Shown piece after piece: positions 25,596-35,100 of a stretch of 64,000 nucleotides of DNA. The notes beneath the pieces are model-generated. The model was not told the DNA's origin. It searched no databases and saw only the letters and a program-made list of their open reading frames with translations. This DNA comes from an uncultured Lachnospiraceae bacterium (GTDB lineage: Bacteria > Bacillota > Clostridia > Lachnospirales > Lachnospiraceae): NCBI GenBank assembly GCA_910587095.1, contig CAJUMJ010000037.1:1-64000 (forward strand), read 5' to 3'. The first letter of the stretch is position 1, and each line of letters begins with the position of its first letter. Made by a program: the position numbers and the translations under genes.

Positions 25596-26705
25596 ATGAG
25601 CAGAGAGAAGTCGGAATTAATAGAGATTGCGGAAAAATTTGAGATTGAGGGTAAACTGGAGAATGTCGTCCCGCACGGGAATGGGCATATAAACGACACC
25701 TATCTTCTCACCTGTCGGACTGAGACGGGAAAAGAGAATAGGTATATTTTACAGAGAATGAACCATGAGGTTTTTAAGGATCCGAAAGGACTGATGGAGA
25801 ATGTGACCGCAGTGACGGCGTTTCTGCAAAAAAAGATAAAGGAAAACGGCGGAGAAGTGGAGCGTGAGGCGCTGAATGTCATTCCGCTGCGGGAGGGCGG
25901 CTCCTACAGGGAAGAGGAGGACGGCACTTTTTGGCGGGTATACCGGTTTGTGGAAGGCGCGGACAGCTTTGATGTGGTGAATCGGCCGGAGGACTTTTAC
26001 GAGAGTGCGGTGGCGTTTGGCCATTTCCAGAAGCTTTTGGAAGATTATCCGGCGGAGACTCTTCATGAGACGATTCCCGATTTTCACAATACCATTGACC
26101 GCCTGCATAAGTTTAAGAAAGCTGTGGAGGAAGACGCAATGGGGCGCGCCTCGGAGGTGGGAGAGGAGATCCGGTTTGTGCTGGACCGCGAGGAAGACTG
26201 TCATGTGCTGTGCGATATGCTGGCATCCGGCGAGATCCCGCTACGGGTTACCCACAACGACACGAAGCTTAACAATATTATGCTGGACAAGAAGACAGGG
26301 AAAGGTATTTGCGTGATTGATCTGGATACGGTCATGCCCGGTTCCGCGTTGTATGATTATGGCGATTCCATCCGCTTCGGAGCCAATACGGGGGCTGAGG
26401 ATGAGAAGGACCTTTCAAAGATTTCTTGTGATCTGGAGCTGTTTGAGCTGTATACGAAAGGTTTTATAGAAGGCTGCGGCGGATCGCTGACGGAGAAGGA
26501 GATTCGGCTGCTGCCCATGGGAGCAAAGCTGATGACTCTGGAGTGCGGGATACGGTTCCTGACGGATTACCTAGAAGGGGATCACTATTTTAAGATACAC
26601 CGCCCGGAGCATAATCTTGACCGCACCAGGACTCAATTTGCCATGGTAAAAGATATGGAGGATAAGTGGCCTGAGATGACGGGGATTGTGGAGCGGTATC
26701 TGTAA
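25596..26705 (+). CDS. Phosphotransferase, probable N-acetylhexosamine 1-kinase-like
   Basis: This 369-aa protein has the aminoglycoside-phosphotransferase/kinase fold. The ATP-binding N-lobe starts VVPHGNGHINDTYLL, the catalytic loop is THNDTKLNNIMLD near residues 219-231, and the metal-binding segment is VIDLDTVMPG near 240. NahK, which makes GlcNAc/GalNAc 1-phosphate in bifidobacteria and gut Firmicutes, belongs to this group and often pairs with a nucleotidyltransferase, as here. The gene follows the permease by 11 bases with GGAGG and ends the operon. Substrate assignment is by context only. Confidence 0.8.
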   Translation: MSREKSELIEIAEKFEIEGKLENVVPHGNGHINDTYLLTCRTETGKENRYILQRMNHEVFKDPKGLMENVTAVTAFLQKKIKENGGEVEREALNVIPLREGGSYREEEDGTFWRVYRFVEGADSFDVVNRPEDFYESAVAFGHFQKLLEDYPAETLHETIPDFHNTIDRLHKFKKAVEEDAMGRASEVGEEIRFVLDREEDCHVLCDMLASGEIPLRVTHNDTKLNNIMLDKKTGKGICVIDLDTVMPGSALYDYGDSIRFGANTGAEDEKDLSKISCDLELFELYTKGFIEGCGGSLTEKEIRLLPMGAKLMTLECGIRFLTDYLEGDHYFKIHRPEHNLDRTRTQFAMVKDMEDKWPEMTGIVERYL

Positions 26706-26721
26706 TTTCCCTATGTTTTTC

Positions 26722-26785
26722 GTTGCAATTCACACCCACGCCAGATTTCGCACCTATTTACAACTATTTCGGTGTGAATTGCAAC
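26722..26785. repeat. Long inverted repeat in the spacer before the hybrid kinase
   Basis: GTTGCAATTCACACC at 26722-26736 and its exact complement GGTGTGAATTGCAAC at 26771-26785 flank 34 bases. A second stem, AAAATGC / GCATTTT, follows at 26799-26822. No T tract follows. It looks like a repeated extragenic element or a processed RNA hairpin more than a terminator. Confidence 0.65.
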
Positions 26786-26914
26786 AACTGATGCACACAA
26801 AATGCTACAAAACGCGCATTTTGGCGCTGGCTCCGACGCCCTGCAGCAAGTGCATGGCGCGGGTGTGAAAGTAACTGTTTTTCTTCTGTACGCACTTTTG
26901 TACAAATTTATATG

Positions 26915-26943
26915 CTGACTTTATGAAAAAAATAGAATATAAT
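26915..26943 (+). promoter_or_regulatory. Promoter of the hybrid kinase - binding protein operon
   Basis: CTGACT at 26915-26920 and a consensus TATAAT at 26938-26943 have a 17-base spacer, about 95 bases before the ATG at 27039. Confidence 0.6.
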
Positions 26944-27038
26944 AAGAGTGAAGTGTAGTATAGAGAAGAAAAGCTGATTGGATACAAAGGCGGACATAGC
27001 GCCGCAATAATTGGTTCCAAAGCGGAACGGAGACCAAA

Positions 27039-29603
27039 ATGAAAAAGAAACGTAATGAAAGCAGGACAGATAGAGGGATTTCATTGCTTGTTTCTATCAT
27101 TTTGGTCTTTCTTGCTTTGGGGCTTATCGTTTTTAGCGTGTCCCACAAAATTACGGAACAGATGGCGGCGTCGGCGACCCAAAATCTGAATGAGACGCTG
27201 GATCTGATCAAATGCACGATTGAGGCGATCCTTAATAAGGAAGCTGAGTATCAGAAGTTGATGGCGCAGGGAGTCGCTTCGATGGAGGAACCGGAGGAGT
27301 ATGTCCGCAACTATACAAAGAGCGGGACGATGGTGAAAATTGCGCTGATACGGTCGGGGGAGAAGGAAGGTATAGCGAGCACAGGCGAGGTGTTCACGGA
27401 GGAAGGACTGGATTTTTCCGCGGGCGGAACGATCAGCGGACTGCCGGTGTCCCAATCCTACCTGAATTATATGGGGACATGGGCTTATTGCATCAAATGT
27501 CCCGTTTTAAGCGGGGGACAGGAGATTGCGACTCTGTATGTGGAATATATTTATGATACCTTCGACAAGTCGTTGCCGGAAGGGTTTTACAACAAAAAAG
27601 CGATGCTCTATATTATGGATGCGGAGACGGAGCGGTTTGTCCTGAAACCGAAAGGGATGGGTGAGCGGAGTGCAGGGCACCTGAATCTGACGGACTTTTA
27701 CCGGGCGAATGATATCCAGGAGGAAGGTCTTCGGGAAGCGGTGGAGGATTGTCTGAAAAACAATAAGAATATTATGTTCTACCATGATATCAGGAATAAG
27801 GATTCCCTGAGCTATATGTGGTCGGTAAACGGCGGCACTCTTTACCTGATCGGTTATGTGCCGATTGAGGCGATACAGCAGGAAGGGCGCACTGTCAACC
27901 AGAATATTTTTGTTGTGGTTGCCGTCATGCTGATTGCCTTTTTCCTGTGCTGTAGTTTATATTACCTTAACCAGAGGCAGCAGAACAGAATACGCAGGGA
28001 GCGGGAAGAGGAGAGGGAAATCAGTAACCGCAGGCTGGCGGAGGCATTGCAGGCGGCACAGATCGCAAGCAATTCAAAGACCATGTTCCTCTCCAATATG
28101 TCACATGATATCCGCACGCCTATGAACGCGGTTTTGGGATTTACGACGCTTCTTTCGAGAGATGCGCAGAACCCGGATAAGGTGCGGGAGTACACAAAGA
28201 AAATTATGGCTTCCGGCCAGCACTTGCTCAGCCTTATCAATGATATTCTGGACGTCTCCAAGATTGAGAGCGGCAAGGTCGTACTGAATGTGGATGAGTT
28301 TACCTTGAACGATTTGGTGTCTTCCGTGGATGCGATTATAAGGCCCATGGCGGAGGCGAGGTCACAGAAATTTTTTGTGGAAGTGACAGGGATCAAACAT
28401 GAATGTCTGCTTGGCGATGAGACGCGCATCAATCAAATTCTGATTAATCTGCTGTCCAATGCCGTAAAATATACGCCGGAGGGCGGCATGATCTGGTTTC
28501 GCATCATAGGCTTGAAACAGCGATCCGTCCAGTTTGAGCACGTTAGGATCGAAGTGCAGGACAACGGATACGGCATGACAAAGGAGTATCTTGAGACGAT
28601 ATTTGACGCTTTTACGAGGGCGGAGAACAGCACCACGAATAAAGTACAGGGCACGGGGCTTGGAATGGCGATCACCAAGAATATCATTGAGCTTATGGGC
28701 GGCACTATCGATGTTTTCAGCGAGGTGGATCGGGGAAGCCTGTTCAGGGTGGAACTGGAATTCCGTATTCCTGAGGGGCAGGCGGACAGGAAATTTTGGG
28801 AGGAAAGAGGAATTTTCCGTATTCTGGTGGCGGATGCGGAGGAGGAGACTTGCGAAACGATCAGAACGCTCATGGGAGATATGGGTGTGGAGACGGATTC
28901 TGTGCACAGCCTGGAGGAGCTGTTGTCCTGCCTGGAACGCAATCCGGATGGTTACCATGTGATACTGCTTTGCGGGAACGTGGCGGGAACGGACGTTTTG
29001 CAGGCGGTAAGCCGGATTCGGGAAAAGACCGGAAAAACGCTTCCGATCTTGCTTTTGGCGGATCACGAAGAGAGGGAAACAGGGGACGCTTTGCGGATGG
29101 AAAATACAGGCATTCTCATGAAGCCGTTTTTCACGTCGGCATTTAGAGCAAAAGTCGAAGAGATGGAGTCGGGGGCGAATAGAGCAGGGGAGCCGGAGGA
29201 GACCGGCAATAATCTGGAAGGCCTGCGCTTTCTGGCGGCGGAGGATAACGAGATCAATGCGGAGATCCTGCGGGAGATTCTTGCCTTTGAGAGCGCGGAG
29301 TGCGTGATTGTGGAAAACGGACAGCTTGCGGTGGAACGGTTTGAGGAGTCGGAGAAGGGCGAGTTTGACGCCATTCTCATGGATGTACAGATGCCGGTTA
29401 TGAACGGCTATGACGCCACCAGGGCGATCAGGTCGCTGCCGCGTGCGGATGCGCGCACGATCCCGATTATTGCCATGACGGCAAACGCTTTTGCGGAGGA
29501 TGAGAAGGAGGCTTTGGATGCGGGAATGGATGTTCATCTGGCAAAGCCGATTGATATAGAGCTGTTGAAACAGGTGATTAAACAATATATAAAGAATATA
29601 TAA
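27039..29603 (+). CDS. Membrane hybrid sensor histidine kinase with two receiver domains
   Basis: This 854-aa protein has an N-terminal membrane helix (about residues 16-35), an extracellular sensor region to about 285, and a second helix near 290-310. A HisKA domain (SNMSHDIRTPMNAVLGF near 350), an HATPase_c domain (NLLSNAVKYTPEGG; GTGLGMAITKNIIELMGG) and two receivers follow. The first receiver (about 590-700) has LLCGN where the phospho-acceptor Asp should be, so it is degenerate; the second (ILMDVQMPVMNGYDATRAI) is intact. The downstream gene, 12 bases away, encodes a solute-binding lipoprotein that may feed it ligand information. No response regulator with a DNA-binding domain is adjacent. 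Confidence 0.9.
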   Translation: MKKKRNESRTDRGISLLVSIILVFLALGLIVFSVSHKITEQMAASATQNLNETLDLIKCTIEAILNKEAEYQKLMAQGVASMEEPEEYVRNYTKSGTMVKIALIRSGEKEGIASTGEVFTEEGLDFSAGGTISGLPVSQSYLNYMGTWAYCIKCPVLSGGQEIATLYVEYIYDTFDKSLPEGFYNKKAMLYIMDAETERFVLKPKGMGERSAGHLNLTDFYRANDIQEEGLREAVEDCLKNNKNIMFYHDIRNKDSLSYMWSVNGGTLYLIGYVPIEAIQQEGRTVNQNIFVVVAVMLIAFFLCCSLYYLNQRQQNRIRREREEEREISNRRLAEALQAAQIASNSKTMFLSNMSHDIRTPMNAVLGFTTLLSRDAQNPDKVREYTKKIMASGQHLLSLINDILDVSKIESGKVVLNVDEFTLNDLVSSVDAIIRPMAEARSQKFFVEVTGIKHECLLGDETRINQILINLLSNAVKYTPEGGMIWFRIIGLKQRSVQFEHVRIEVQDNGYGMTKEYLETIFDAFTRAENSTTNKVQGTGLGMAITKNIIELMGGTIDVFSEVDRGSLFRVELEFRIPEGQADRKFWEERGIFRILVADAEEETCETIRTLMGDMGVETDSVHSLEELLSCLERNPDGYHVILLCGNVAGTDVLQAVSRIREKTGKTLPILLLADHEERETGDALRMENTGILMKPFFTSAFRAKVEEMESGANRAGEPEETGNNLEGLRFLAAEDNEINAEILREILAFESAECVIVENGQLAVERFEESEKGEFDAILMDVQMPVMNGYDATRAIRSLPRADARTIPIIAMTANAFAEDEKEALDAGMDVHLAKPIDIELLKQVIKQYIKNI

Positions 29604-29615
29604 ACGGGGGAAAGC

Positions 29616-30935
29616 ATGAGTTTTCGTAATGAAAGTGGTTTTGGGAAATTAACGCTGTTGTGCATCGCCGGGATAGCGGCTTTTGTGCTGGCGGCGTGCG
29701 GCGAAAAAGGGGGAACAAACAGTAATCTGATTGTTGTGGAGGAGAAGGAGAAGCGGGAGATATATCTGTTCAGCCCTATGGAGAAGACGGAAGCTAATGT
29801 GGAGAATGTTGCAAGAAGCGCGGCGGATAAGACGATCATGCTTGCGGAGGAAAGGCTGGACGTGAATGTACGGTATGTGACGTACACGGCGGAAGATTAT
29901 CAGGATAAGACGTACGACGACGTGACGCTTGACCGGGCGCGAAACAATATGGATGATATTTATCTGCTGAATCCGGATACCATAAGCAAACTGGCGAAGG
30001 AGGGGAAATTGCGGGATCTGTCTGATCTTGACTGTGTCGAAAACCTGCGCGACGTGGTGAAAGCTGCCAACGTGGTGGATGGAAAGCTGGTGGCGATTCC
30101 GCAGGAGGTAGTCGCCTACGGCCTGTTTATCAATAAAGATATGTTTGACAAGTATAATCTTTCCCTGCCGCAGACGCCGGATGACTTTTTAGAGTGTTGC
30201 AGAGTCTTTAAGGAGAACGGAATCGAGACGCCGGTGGGTGCCAACAGATGGTGGCTGGAGACATTTGTGCTGGCCCAGGCTTATGCGGATTTATATAACG
30301 GCGGGAACACGGAGGCGGAGATCGCAGCGCTAAACAGTGGAGAGAGCAAGTACAGCGACTATATGCGACCGGGATTTGAATTTCTGCAGGAGATGATCGA
30401 CAAGGGGTATGTGGACGCACAAAAAGCGAATATGAGCGAGGCGATCGAGGGAGAAGGGGAAGACTTCCTCGCCCAAAAGACGCCCATCGTCATGGCCTAC
30501 TGGGGTGCGGCCAATACGGAGACGGCGTATGGAAACACGGATTTTGAGATGCTGGTCATCGGTTTTCCAAGCAGCCGCGGACAAATGCCGGTTATGTCCA
30601 TGACAGGTTTCGGCATTGGTGTCGATGCCGAGCACGGGGAGGATGCGAGCGCTGTTCTGGATGCAATGCTGTCCGATGAGGCGCTCCAGATTTATGCGGA
30701 GACAAACAGGGTGATCTCTCCCTCAAAAAACGTGGAGGTGGAATGTGTACCTGCGCTTAAGCCGTTAAATGACAGGATTCAGGACAATGTCTATGTGCTG
30801 GGGGCAAATGCGGGCATGGATGTGGAGCAGTGGGGAAATACCTGCCTGATTGTGAGAGACTTGTTGGGCGGAGCGACGGTGGATGAATGCATGGCAGAAT
30901 TTGACCGGCTGCAGGAAGAGGCGTTGAAGAAATAG
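29616..30935 (+). CDS. Extracellular solute-binding lipoprotein (family 1)
   Basis: This 439-aa protein has a signal peptide with the lipobox VLAACGEK (Cys at about residue 28) and the fold of ABC sugar-binding proteins (YGLFINKDMFDKYNLSLP, then NRWWLETFVLAQAYADL). There are no permease genes beside it. Because it is co-transcribed with a membrane hybrid kinase, it may act as the ligand-receiving partner of that kinase instead of, or besides, transport. It starts after GGGGGAAAG. A terminator follows its stop. Confidence 0.88.
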   Translation: MSFRNESGFGKLTLLCIAGIAAFVLAACGEKGGTNSNLIVVEEKEKREIYLFSPMEKTEANVENVARSAADKTIMLAEERLDVNVRYVTYTAEDYQDKTYDDVTLDRARNNMDDIYLLNPDTISKLAKEGKLRDLSDLDCVENLRDVVKAANVVDGKLVAIPQEVVAYGLFINKDMFDKYNLSLPQTPDDFLECCRVFKENGIETPVGANRWWLETFVLAQAYADLYNGGNTEAEIAALNSGESKYSDYMRPGFEFLQEMIDKGYVDAQKANMSEAIEGEGEDFLAQKTPIVMAYWGAANTETAYGNTDFEMLVIGFPSSRGQMPVMSMTGFGIGVDAEHGEDASAVLDAMLSDEALQIYAETNRVISPSKNVEVECVPALKPLNDRIQDNVYVLGANAGMDVEQWGNTCLIVRDLLGGATVDECMAEFDRLQEEALKK

Positions 30936-30963
30936 CGACGGAAAATAAATAATGAGCGCGGAG

Positions 30964-30992
30964 AAAGGGCATCGGGACAGATGCTCTTTTTT
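30964..30992 (+). terminator. Intrinsic terminator upstream of the WYL/dynamin cassette
   Basis: AAAGGGCATC and GATGCTCTTT pair around a GGGACA loop, and a T run follows. It insulates the cassette from the kinase operon. Confidence 0.75.
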
Positions 30993-31050
30993 GTGTGTGG
31001 ATTGCGAGAGAGTTTCTCCCCAAATTTAATTCGGAAATGTAAGGGAAAAC

Positions 31051-31080
31051 TTGCTTTTTATAGTGGGGGGGGGGTAAAAT
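31051..31080 (+). promoter_or_regulatory. Candidate promoter with a G10 tract in its spacer
   Basis: A TTGCTT box at 31051-31056 and a TAAAAT box at 31075-31080 are 18 bases apart. Ten consecutive G residues (31065-31074) end directly at the -10 box. Slippage in the tract would change the spacer length and hence promoter strength. The -35 match is weak (TTG only), so the promoter is a candidate. Confidence 0.5.
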
Positions 31081-31130
31081 GAAATGATATATTGTAAAAA
31101 AATGTGGAGAGGAATGATTTTTTGTCGAAG

Positions 31131-31147
31131 TGGACACCATATGTCCA
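31131..31147 (+). promoter_or_regulatory. Candidate WYL regulator operator
   Basis: TGGACA-CCATA-TGTCCA is a perfect 6-base inverted repeat with a 5-base centre, 58 bases before the WYL gene start. A TATGAT box at 31158-31163 could be a second -10 that the palindrome would control. Confidence 0.55.
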
Positions 31148-31205
31148 TGTGAATTGTTATGATAGTGCTATATGAAGCTTTCGGGAAAATGGCAGGGAAA
31201 ACATT

Positions 31206-32171
31206 ATGAGTGAAGAAAGGTCGGGAAAAAGCGGCAGGATATTGGCAATTTATTCAAAACTTTTAAACGGGCTGACTGTGAACAAAACGGAGGAAGCAGA
31301 ATATTTCGGTGTCAGCGTAAAGAGCATACAGCGTGACCTGGAGGATATCCGGATGTTTTTGGCGGAACAGTCCGTGCAGGGAGGAGCGATCGGGGAGCTG
31401 GTTTACGACCCGCTTGACAAGGGATATCGTCTGGAACAAAGCGCCGGCATAAGACTTGGCAATGAGGAGACGCTCGCTGTCTGTAAGATTTTACTGGACA
31501 GCAGGGCTTTTACCAAAAAAGAGATGATGGATATTCTGGATAAGCTGGTGGCAAACTGCGTGCCGAGACGGAATCAGAAACTGATTACCGACCTGATCGC
31601 CAACGAGAGATTCCACTACATAGAGCCGCTGCATAAGAAGGTTTTTCTGGACAAACTGATGAAACTGGGAGAGGCCGTCAGGGAATGCCGGGTGATACGG
31701 ATCCGTTATACGAAGATGAAAGGCAAAGCTACCGTGGAGCGAAAGCTGTGGCCGTTGGCGGTTATGTTTTCGGAGTTTTATTTTTATCTGGTGGGGTTTA
31801 TCGAGGGGATTGACAGAGAAAAAGCGTTCGAGAATGCCGATGACCCTTTCCCGACAATCTATCGGATCGACAGGATTGAAAATCTCGAAGTCACTGACGA
31901 ACACTTTAATATTCCTTACGCCGACCGGTTTGAGGAGGGGGAGTTTCGTAAGCGTGTGCAGTTCATGTACGGAGGCAGGTTGCGGAAAGTGAAGTTCGAG
32001 TACAGAGGGGAATCCATAGAGGCGGTGCTTGACAGGCTGCCGACGGCGAAGGTTCTGGCGGAAGAGGAGGGGAAGTACGTGGTGCAGGCGGAGGTGTTCG
32101 GGAAGGGAATTGACATGTGGCTGAGAAGCCAGGGAGATATGGTGAAAATCGTGGATGGGTGTGAAGGATAG
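31206..32171 (+). CDS. WYL domain transcriptional regulator
   Basis: This 321-aa protein has an N-terminal helix-turn-helix (LNGLTVNKTEEAEYFGVSVK, then SIQRDLEDIRMFL at about residues 18-55) and a WYL ligand-binding domain at about 135-240 (IRYTKMKGKATVERKLWPL, then FYFYLVGFIEG), followed by a C-terminal extension domain. WYL repressors such as BrxR and CapW control phage-defence loci by autorepression. The stop is followed at once by the ATG of the GTPase gene, so it is the first gene of the cassette. A perfect palindrome upstream is the likely target. The ribosome site is weak. Ligand unknown. Confidence 0.9.
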   Translation: MSEERSGKSGRILAIYSKLLNGLTVNKTEEAEYFGVSVKSIQRDLEDIRMFLAEQSVQGGAIGELVYDPLDKGYRLEQSAGIRLGNEETLAVCKILLDSRAFTKKEMMDILDKLVANCVPRRNQKLITDLIANERFHYIEPLHKKVFLDKLMKLGEAVRECRVIRIRYTKMKGKATVERKLWPLAVMFSEFYFYLVGFIEGIDREKAFENADDPFPTIYRIDRIENLEVTDEHFNIPYADRFEEGEFRKRVQFMYGGRLRKVKFEYRGESIEAVLDRLPTAKVLAEEEGKYVVQAEVFGKGIDMWLRSQGDMVKIVDGCEG

Positions 32172-35100
32172 ATGACAGATAATAGATGGCTTATAGAATA
32201 CCCGGAATTGGCGCATCCGCTGGCAAAGGAAAAGAGGAAGCAGCAAATCAGCTACTTAGACTCGGTGGCTTATCTGGTTTACAAATATGCGGAGGATGAG
32301 AACGTCGCAAACAAAAAAGTGGAGTCGCTGGCCCGCGTGATTTTGCGGCATGACGAGTATAAGGCAAAAGCCGGACGGGAGCCGGAAGGACTGTCTGCGG
32401 CTGTACTGAAAACAAGATTGGGGCTTTTTCAATTTTTCTCATACCGGTATCTGTTTTTGTTTGACAGTTTGTTTTTGCTTGCCGCCGACGATTCGGAGAA
32501 AGCGGAGCGGATCAAAGAGGAATGCAATACGTGGATCGGTAAGCGGTTCCATAAAGAAACCGACCGGTTGGTTCGGCTGATGTACCGGCAGGAGGCTCTG
32601 CCTGTCAGGGATACATTGATAACTGACGAGATGCAAAAGGCATGGACGGATATGAGGGATTATCTCTCGTCGGATGACGTCAAAATATTTTTTACGGCCA
32701 CAATGAGCGCCGGGAAGTCAACGTTAATCAACGCGATCATCGGGCAGGAAATATCGGAGACGAAAAAGGCGGCCTGTACCTCAAACGTATTGCGGTTCCA
32801 TTCGCTCCCGCTGAAAAGCAAAAGATATGTATTGTGTGACGGTGAGGTGACGGTGGAGGGAACCTCGCGCGAGATCAGGGAGACAATGAAAAAGTGGAAG
32901 CAGGACTGCGCGGTATACGGGTATTTTCATTCTGCCTTGTCCGCAAGGAGAATAACGCTGATAGATACGCCGGGGATCAATTCGGCGAGAAATCCGGAAC
33001 ATAAAAGGATAACAAGGGACGCGCTGCGGGAATGCGACGGGGATTTGCTGGTGTATGTCATACCGGTGGAGAATTACGTCGGGGAAGACGACTGCGATCA
33101 CCTGGTTTATGTAAAAAGGCATGTGAAATACCGGAAAATTATCTTTCTTGTAAATATGATCGACAACTGTGATTTTGAAGACGATTCGCTGGACGATATT
33201 CTCCGGGAAGTACGGGAACATCTCGGTTCGATCGGGTATGAAGAGCCGGAAGTATATCCCATATCGGCAAAAGCCGGGTTGGCGATAAAGAAAAGGCTTG
33301 ATCAGGCGGATGTATCGGATAACGAGAAAAGCCGGGCGGATACGTTTATAAAAACGTTTGCGCAGGAGGAGTACAGCCATTCGCGGTTTTACGGAAAAGA
33401 GATTTCGGGCGGCGGTCTTCTTGATGACACCGGAAAAGCATACGAAAATACAGGGCTTCCCTCACTGGAGCGGCTGCTTTTCCAAAACCTGATATCTTTA
33501 AAGAGCGGCGTATGTGCGGATCCCGAAGGAGAATACCGTAAACCGGCAAAAGACGCGGACGAGGCAGAGACATGCGGGAGGGGAATGGAAAGTAAGAAGA
33601 CAGTCACCACGGCAATAGAAAAAACAATATTCAGACAGGAGGAGAGAAAATTGGAGCGGGAAGAAAATAGGTATTGCGAGAATCAGTTGGCGGATGGCCA
33701 GGATGGGGTGAAAAAGGTATTTATAAAGCATAATCCGTATAAGGTGGAGACGAAGATCACGGTTGACGGGGAAAAACCGAGCCCGGACTGCCCTGTCACG
33801 CCGCATCTGAACGAGAGATTTCAGATGTGGGTGGATCAGCTTCCGGGACTTTTGGCAGAAGAGTATAACGTGGATCGGTTTGAGCTGACTTTTCAAGGAA
33901 CGGAATTGGATTATCAGGATTTGCGGTTAGCGGTAGAGGCGGCGGAGAAGGACGGGCGCACTTTTGTCACGAAAAAGATCGACGCCAAGGAATACGGGGA
34001 GAAAGAAAAAGAGATCAAAACGCTGTTTACCAAAATTCAGCGGCTTCCGTTCGAGGAGCTGCAAGCGCCCGCGGTGGCGTCCGCGTTTAGAAACGCCCTG
34101 AATGAGTTGCTGGAGGTAAACGTTGTGGCCACAATGAGCGCCGGGAAATCGACGCTGATCAATGCGCTGCTTGGGAAAAAGCTTATGCCCTCCAAAAACG
34201 GGGCATGCACGGCGACCATTACGAGGATTCAGGACGACGACGATTCCACATTCAAGGCGGTGGTATTTGACGAATCCAAGTCGGAGCTGGAGCACTATTC
34301 CGTTTTGGACTACCAGACGATGAAGTCTTTGAACGCGGATAAGAGGGTGAGCGAAATCCACGTAAAGGGCAATATCCCGTTTGTCACATCCGATGAGATT
34401 TCCCTGGTCTTGATCGACACGCCCGGGCCGGATAACGCAAATGACAAAAGTCATCGTTTGGTGACGGAAAAAGCGCTGGACGAGTCGTCAAAAATGCTTG
34501 TGCTGTTTGTCATGAACGGCGGAAAGCTTCATGACGATGCGCAGGACGCGTTCCTTAAAAAAATCGCGAGGAGTATGAGCGTGGACGGCAAGCAGTCCAA
34601 GGAGCGCTACTTGTTTGTCATCAACAAGATGGACGGCTATGACGACGAGGACGACGACATAGCGGGGGAGACAATTCCCGAAACGGTTCAATATTTAGAA
34701 GAAATGGGGATAGAGAATCCCAATATATTTCCGGCGGCGGCCGAACCGGCCCTTCTCATAAGGAGATACTGGAGTACGTCGGACGAGGACGAGAAGAAGA
34801 AATTGTATGCTAAAATTGAGACGGCCGCAAAAAAATTGATTAATCAGAGACAATTGCATCTGGAGCAGTACGCCCACCTTCCCCGGAGCTGCCAAAAGGA
34901 GATAGACGCCGAGCTGGAAAGGGCGGTAGAAGACGGGGATATGTTAGCGCAGGCCCTCGTACATAGCGGCATACGTGGAATTGAAGAGATGATAAAGATG
35001 TATGTCACGAAATACAGCAGGCCGCAAAAGATCACGACGGCCGTGGATACGTTTCAATTCCATTTGGAAGGCGCGGAGGCATTTGCATCCACGGAGCGGG

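Noticed and set aside
28362..29585. 407-aa open frame on the minus strand
   Set aside because: It lies opposite the well-supported hybrid kinase gene, and its translation has no recognisable domain. It is a shadow of codon bias.
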